DNA from: Acidobacteriota bacterium
Lineage (GTDB): Bacteria > Acidobacteriota > Blastocatellia > Pyrinomonadales > Pyrinomonadaceae
Assembly (NCBI GenBank): GCA_003222895.1
Contig: QHXI01000116.1
Span: 1 to 64,000, forward strand
Direction: 5' to 3'
DNA: 64,000 bases
The notes beneath the pieces are model-generated. The model was not told the origin of the DNA. It did not search any database and was given only the letters and a program-made list of their open reading frames with translations. This document shows, in pieces, positions 62,316 through 64,000 of the stretch (its first letter is position 1; every line of letters starts with the position of its first letter). The position numbers and the translations under genes were made by a program.

Positions 62316-63289
62316 TAAATCGACGACGTTTCCTCAGGACTTCACTGGTTGGTGGCGCGGCGCTCGCAGTGCCCGGCGCTTTGTCTAATTTGATCTCAGC
62401 GCGCGCGTGGTCCGTTCTGGCTCAGCCGCTCCTCGACATCGCTGCCGGTGAAACGCTCATCACGATTCTTCATACCAACGATATGCACTCGCAGATCGAT
62501 CCCATCGACCATAGCGACAAACAATATGGCGGCAAAGGCGGAGTTGCGCGGCGCGCGACACTGGTCCAGCGCGTGCGCAAAGAGAATCCGAACACGCTGC
62601 TGATTGATGCGGGCGATGTCTTTCAAGGGACACCGTACTTCAATTTTTATAAAGGCGAAGTCGAGTACAAGGCGATGTCGCTGATTGGTTATGACGTCGT
62701 CACACTTGGCAATCACGATTTCGATAATGGAGTCGCAGGTCTCGTCTCGGCGATGAAGTTTGCGAACTTTGATTTTGTTTCGACGAATTACGATCTTCGC
62801 GGCACGCCGCTGGAAACTCGCGTGAAGCCCTATGTCGTGCGGACGCTGGGCGGTGTATGCATCGGTCTGTTTGGTTTGGGAATTAGTCCGGATAACCTGA
62901 TCACGCCGGAGAATTTTAGAGGTGTGAAATATCTCGATCCGGTGCAAATGGCTCGCGGGGTGGCGCGTTTGCTGCGCGAGCAGGAAAAGTGCCAGTTGGT
63001 TGTCGGCATGTCGCACCTCGGCTATTATGCGAATCCGAAAAATGGCGAGATTGGTGACAGCCAGGTCGTCGCACAAGTGAATGGGATCGATTTCATCGCC
63101 AGTGGTCACACGCACACGTTCATGGAAAAACCTGTGCTGCAAAAAAATCCAGAGGGCAAAGACACGATCATCTTTCAGGTCGGCAAGAGCGGTATCTACG
63201 TCGGTCGCATCGATTTTAAGTTGAAAGATGGGAAGGTGACGGCGTACGCAGGCAAGTTGTTGGATCTGAGAGACGAGTCGCTGACGTGA
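62312..63289 (+). CDS. Metallophosphatase domain protein with Tat signal (split nucleotidase, part 2)
   Basis: 325 residues. RRRFLRTSLVGGAALAVPG is a twin-arginine signal, which exports folded, metal-loaded enzymes. Motifs: LHTNDMHSQIDP, IDAGDVFQG, LGNHDFDNG, GMSHLGYY and SGHTHTF, with two-metal ligands. It lacks the 5'-nucleotidase C-terminal domain that the upstream gene supplies. The pair differs from the single-chain form at 5795-7354. It is followed by a CCCTC repeat. Confidence 0.88.
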   Translation: MINRRRFLRTSLVGGAALAVPGALSNLISARAWSVLAQPLLDIAAGETLITILHTNDMHSQIDPIDHSDKQYGGKGGVARRATLVQRVRKENPNTLLIDAGDVFQGTPYFNFYKGEVEYKAMSLIGYDVVTLGNHDFDNGVAGLVSAMKFANFDFVSTNYDLRGTPLETRVKPYVVRTLGGVCIGLFGLGISPDNLITPENFRGVKYLDPVQMARGVARLLREQEKCQLVVGMSHLGYYANPKNGEIGDSQVVAQVNGIDFIASGHTHTFMEKPVLQKNPEGKDTIIFQVGKSGIYVGRIDFKLKDGKVTAYAGKLLDLRDESLT

Positions 63290-63310
63290 GTTTTTGGGTG
63301 ATCGTCTTTC

Positions 63311-63398
63311 ACCCTCTCCTTTTAGGAGAGGGCCGGGGCGAGGGCGTACGAGCTAACCGCTAAATCCCTCACCCTTACCCTCTCCCACAGGGAGAGGC
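63311..63398. repeat. CCCTC/GAGGG double-hairpin element, copy 3
   Basis: CCCTCTCC-TTTTA-GGAGAGGG, then GGGGCGAGGG, a spacer, CCCTCACCC and CTCTCCCACAGGGAGAGG. Same layout as the copies at 11482 and 25751. It fills the gap between the split nucleotidase and the RpiB fusion. Confidence 0.8.
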
Positions 63399-63416
63399 CA
63401 TCAAAGAATTCGCAAA

Positions 63417-64000
63417 ATGGCTGACGAAGCAACCAGAGATCGGGTGCGCGCCTTGGTGCGCGATGTCTTGAGCAAGACTATTCCGGACGAATCTCAGACC
63501 GGCTTATCAATCTCGCCGGCTGCGCCGACATCTGCAATCAAGTCGGCGAATCAAACAGTGACTCGCGACGAATCGGCGAAGCTCGTCATCACCGAAGACG
63601 ATGTGCGAGGCCTCGAGCGCGGCGCCGTACTTCGCATCGCAGAGAATGCCCGGCTCACGCCGCTTGCCGCAGATATCGTCAGCGAGCGCGGCATCGAAAT
63701 TGTGCGGCGGGTTTCGCGCTCAGGATCAAAACAAATGAAGACCGTCGCGGTCGGCGCCGATCACGGCGGCTTTCCCATGAAAGAGGAACTGAAGACTTTT
63801 CTCGGCGAACTCGGGCATCGTGTTCACGACTTCGGCACCAACTCGGAAAGCACGGTTGATTATCCTGATTTTGCTCATGCGGTTGCGCGCGCCGTTGCGG
63901 ATGGAGCGGCCGAGGTTGGCATCGTGATCGATGGCGCGGGCGTTGGATCGGCAATGACGGCGAACAAAGTCCCGGGCGTGCGTGCCGCCGCTTGTTATTC
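63417..64000 (+). CDS. RpiB-type ribose 5-phosphate isomerase fused to an N-terminal domain (partial)
   Basis: Runs off the end of the window. From ATG 63417 about 100 residues form an extra domain with LVITEDDVRGLERGAVLRIA and LTPLAADIVSERGIEIV, a pattern seen in proteins of bacterial microcompartment loci. Then RpiB begins: KTVAVGADHGGFPMKEELK, the catalytic-region Asp-His, and VDYPDFAHAVARAV, GIVIDGAGVGSAMTANKVPG. The GAGVG in place of the usual GTGIG differs slightly. RpiB isomerises ribose 5-phosphate and ribulose 5-phosphate. A microcompartment locus may follow, but this is inference. Confidence 0.85.
   Translation, partial: MADEATRDRVRALVRDVLSKTIPDESQTGLSISPAAPTSAIKSANQTVTRDESAKLVITEDDVRGLERGAVLRIAENARLTPLAADIVSERGIEIVRRVSRSGSKQMKTVAVGADHGGFPMKEELKTFLGELGHRVHDFGTNSESTVDYPDFAHAVARAVADGAAEVGIVIDGAGVGSAMTANKVPGVRAAACY

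Overview
The window reads as chromosomal DNA from a moderately GC-rich, diderm, Gram-negative bacterium. A KpsF/KdsD-type isomerase, TonB/ExbB/ExbD genes, predicted outer-membrane proteins and many signal peptides support an outer membrane. A VWFA-related protein of the acidobacterial type, an eukaryote-like Ser/Thr kinase with a membrane tail, S9 and M16 peptidases, WD40 repeats and dense intergenic repeats point to Acidobacteriota, most likely a soil member of Blastocatellia. The lineage is an inference, not proven here.

Layout. 0.1-9.4 kb: secreted hydrolases (matrixin-like protease, GH5-type glycosidase, amidohydrolase, 5'-nucleotidase), an SDR enzyme and pdxH. 9.5-15.4 kb: der-tgt-yajC-secD-secF. 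15.7-19.3 kb: tonB-exbB-exbD-exbD-TPR lipoprotein. 19.5-28 kb: RelA/SpoT enzyme, an active/inactive M16 peptidase pair, mscL, a response regulator, tRNA-Arg and a DUF47 protein. 28-34.3 kb: kdsD, an S9 peptidase and a membrane Ser/Thr kinase. 34.4-40.1 kb, minus strand: accD-folC-nudix-M20-membrane protein-yraN. 40.2-42.2 kb: a sparse accessory stretch with one unusual GATase-like protein. 42.2-49.5 kb: the conserved rimP-nusA-infB-rbfA-nrnA cluster followed by a cobalamin adenosyltransferase. 49.6-53.3 kb: M50 protease, molybdopterin genes (moeA-methyltransferase-moaC) and two tRNAs. 53.6-64 kb: a VWFA protein, a HicB-like orphan, deoB, a WD40 protein, hpt, a 5'-nucleotidase split over two genes, and the start of an RpiB fusion that runs off the window. 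deoB, hpt, the nucleotidases and RpiB together suggest nucleoside and pentose-phosphate salvage.

Three repeat families stand out. (1) Intergenic inverted repeats whose arms are tandem heptamers; each locus uses its own 7-base word, and several sit 0-11 bases upstream of a start codon where a Shine-Dalgarno site would be expected. (2) Long hairpins with TGTCAG/CTGACA ends, placed against stop or start codons. (3) CCCTC/GAGGG double hairpins, one of which is inserted in frame in tgt as exactly 102 bases flanked by a GCTGG duplication. Some repeats supply the C-terminal codons of neighbouring genes (nrnA, accD).

Several genes are broken or shortened: exbB, the Ser/Thr kinase, the WD40 protein and a 5'-nucleotidase carry frameshifts, and an SDR enzyme lacks about 30 residues. 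Three of these look like internal deletions of roughly 70-105 bases. They may be real lesions or assembly errors; raw reads would decide.
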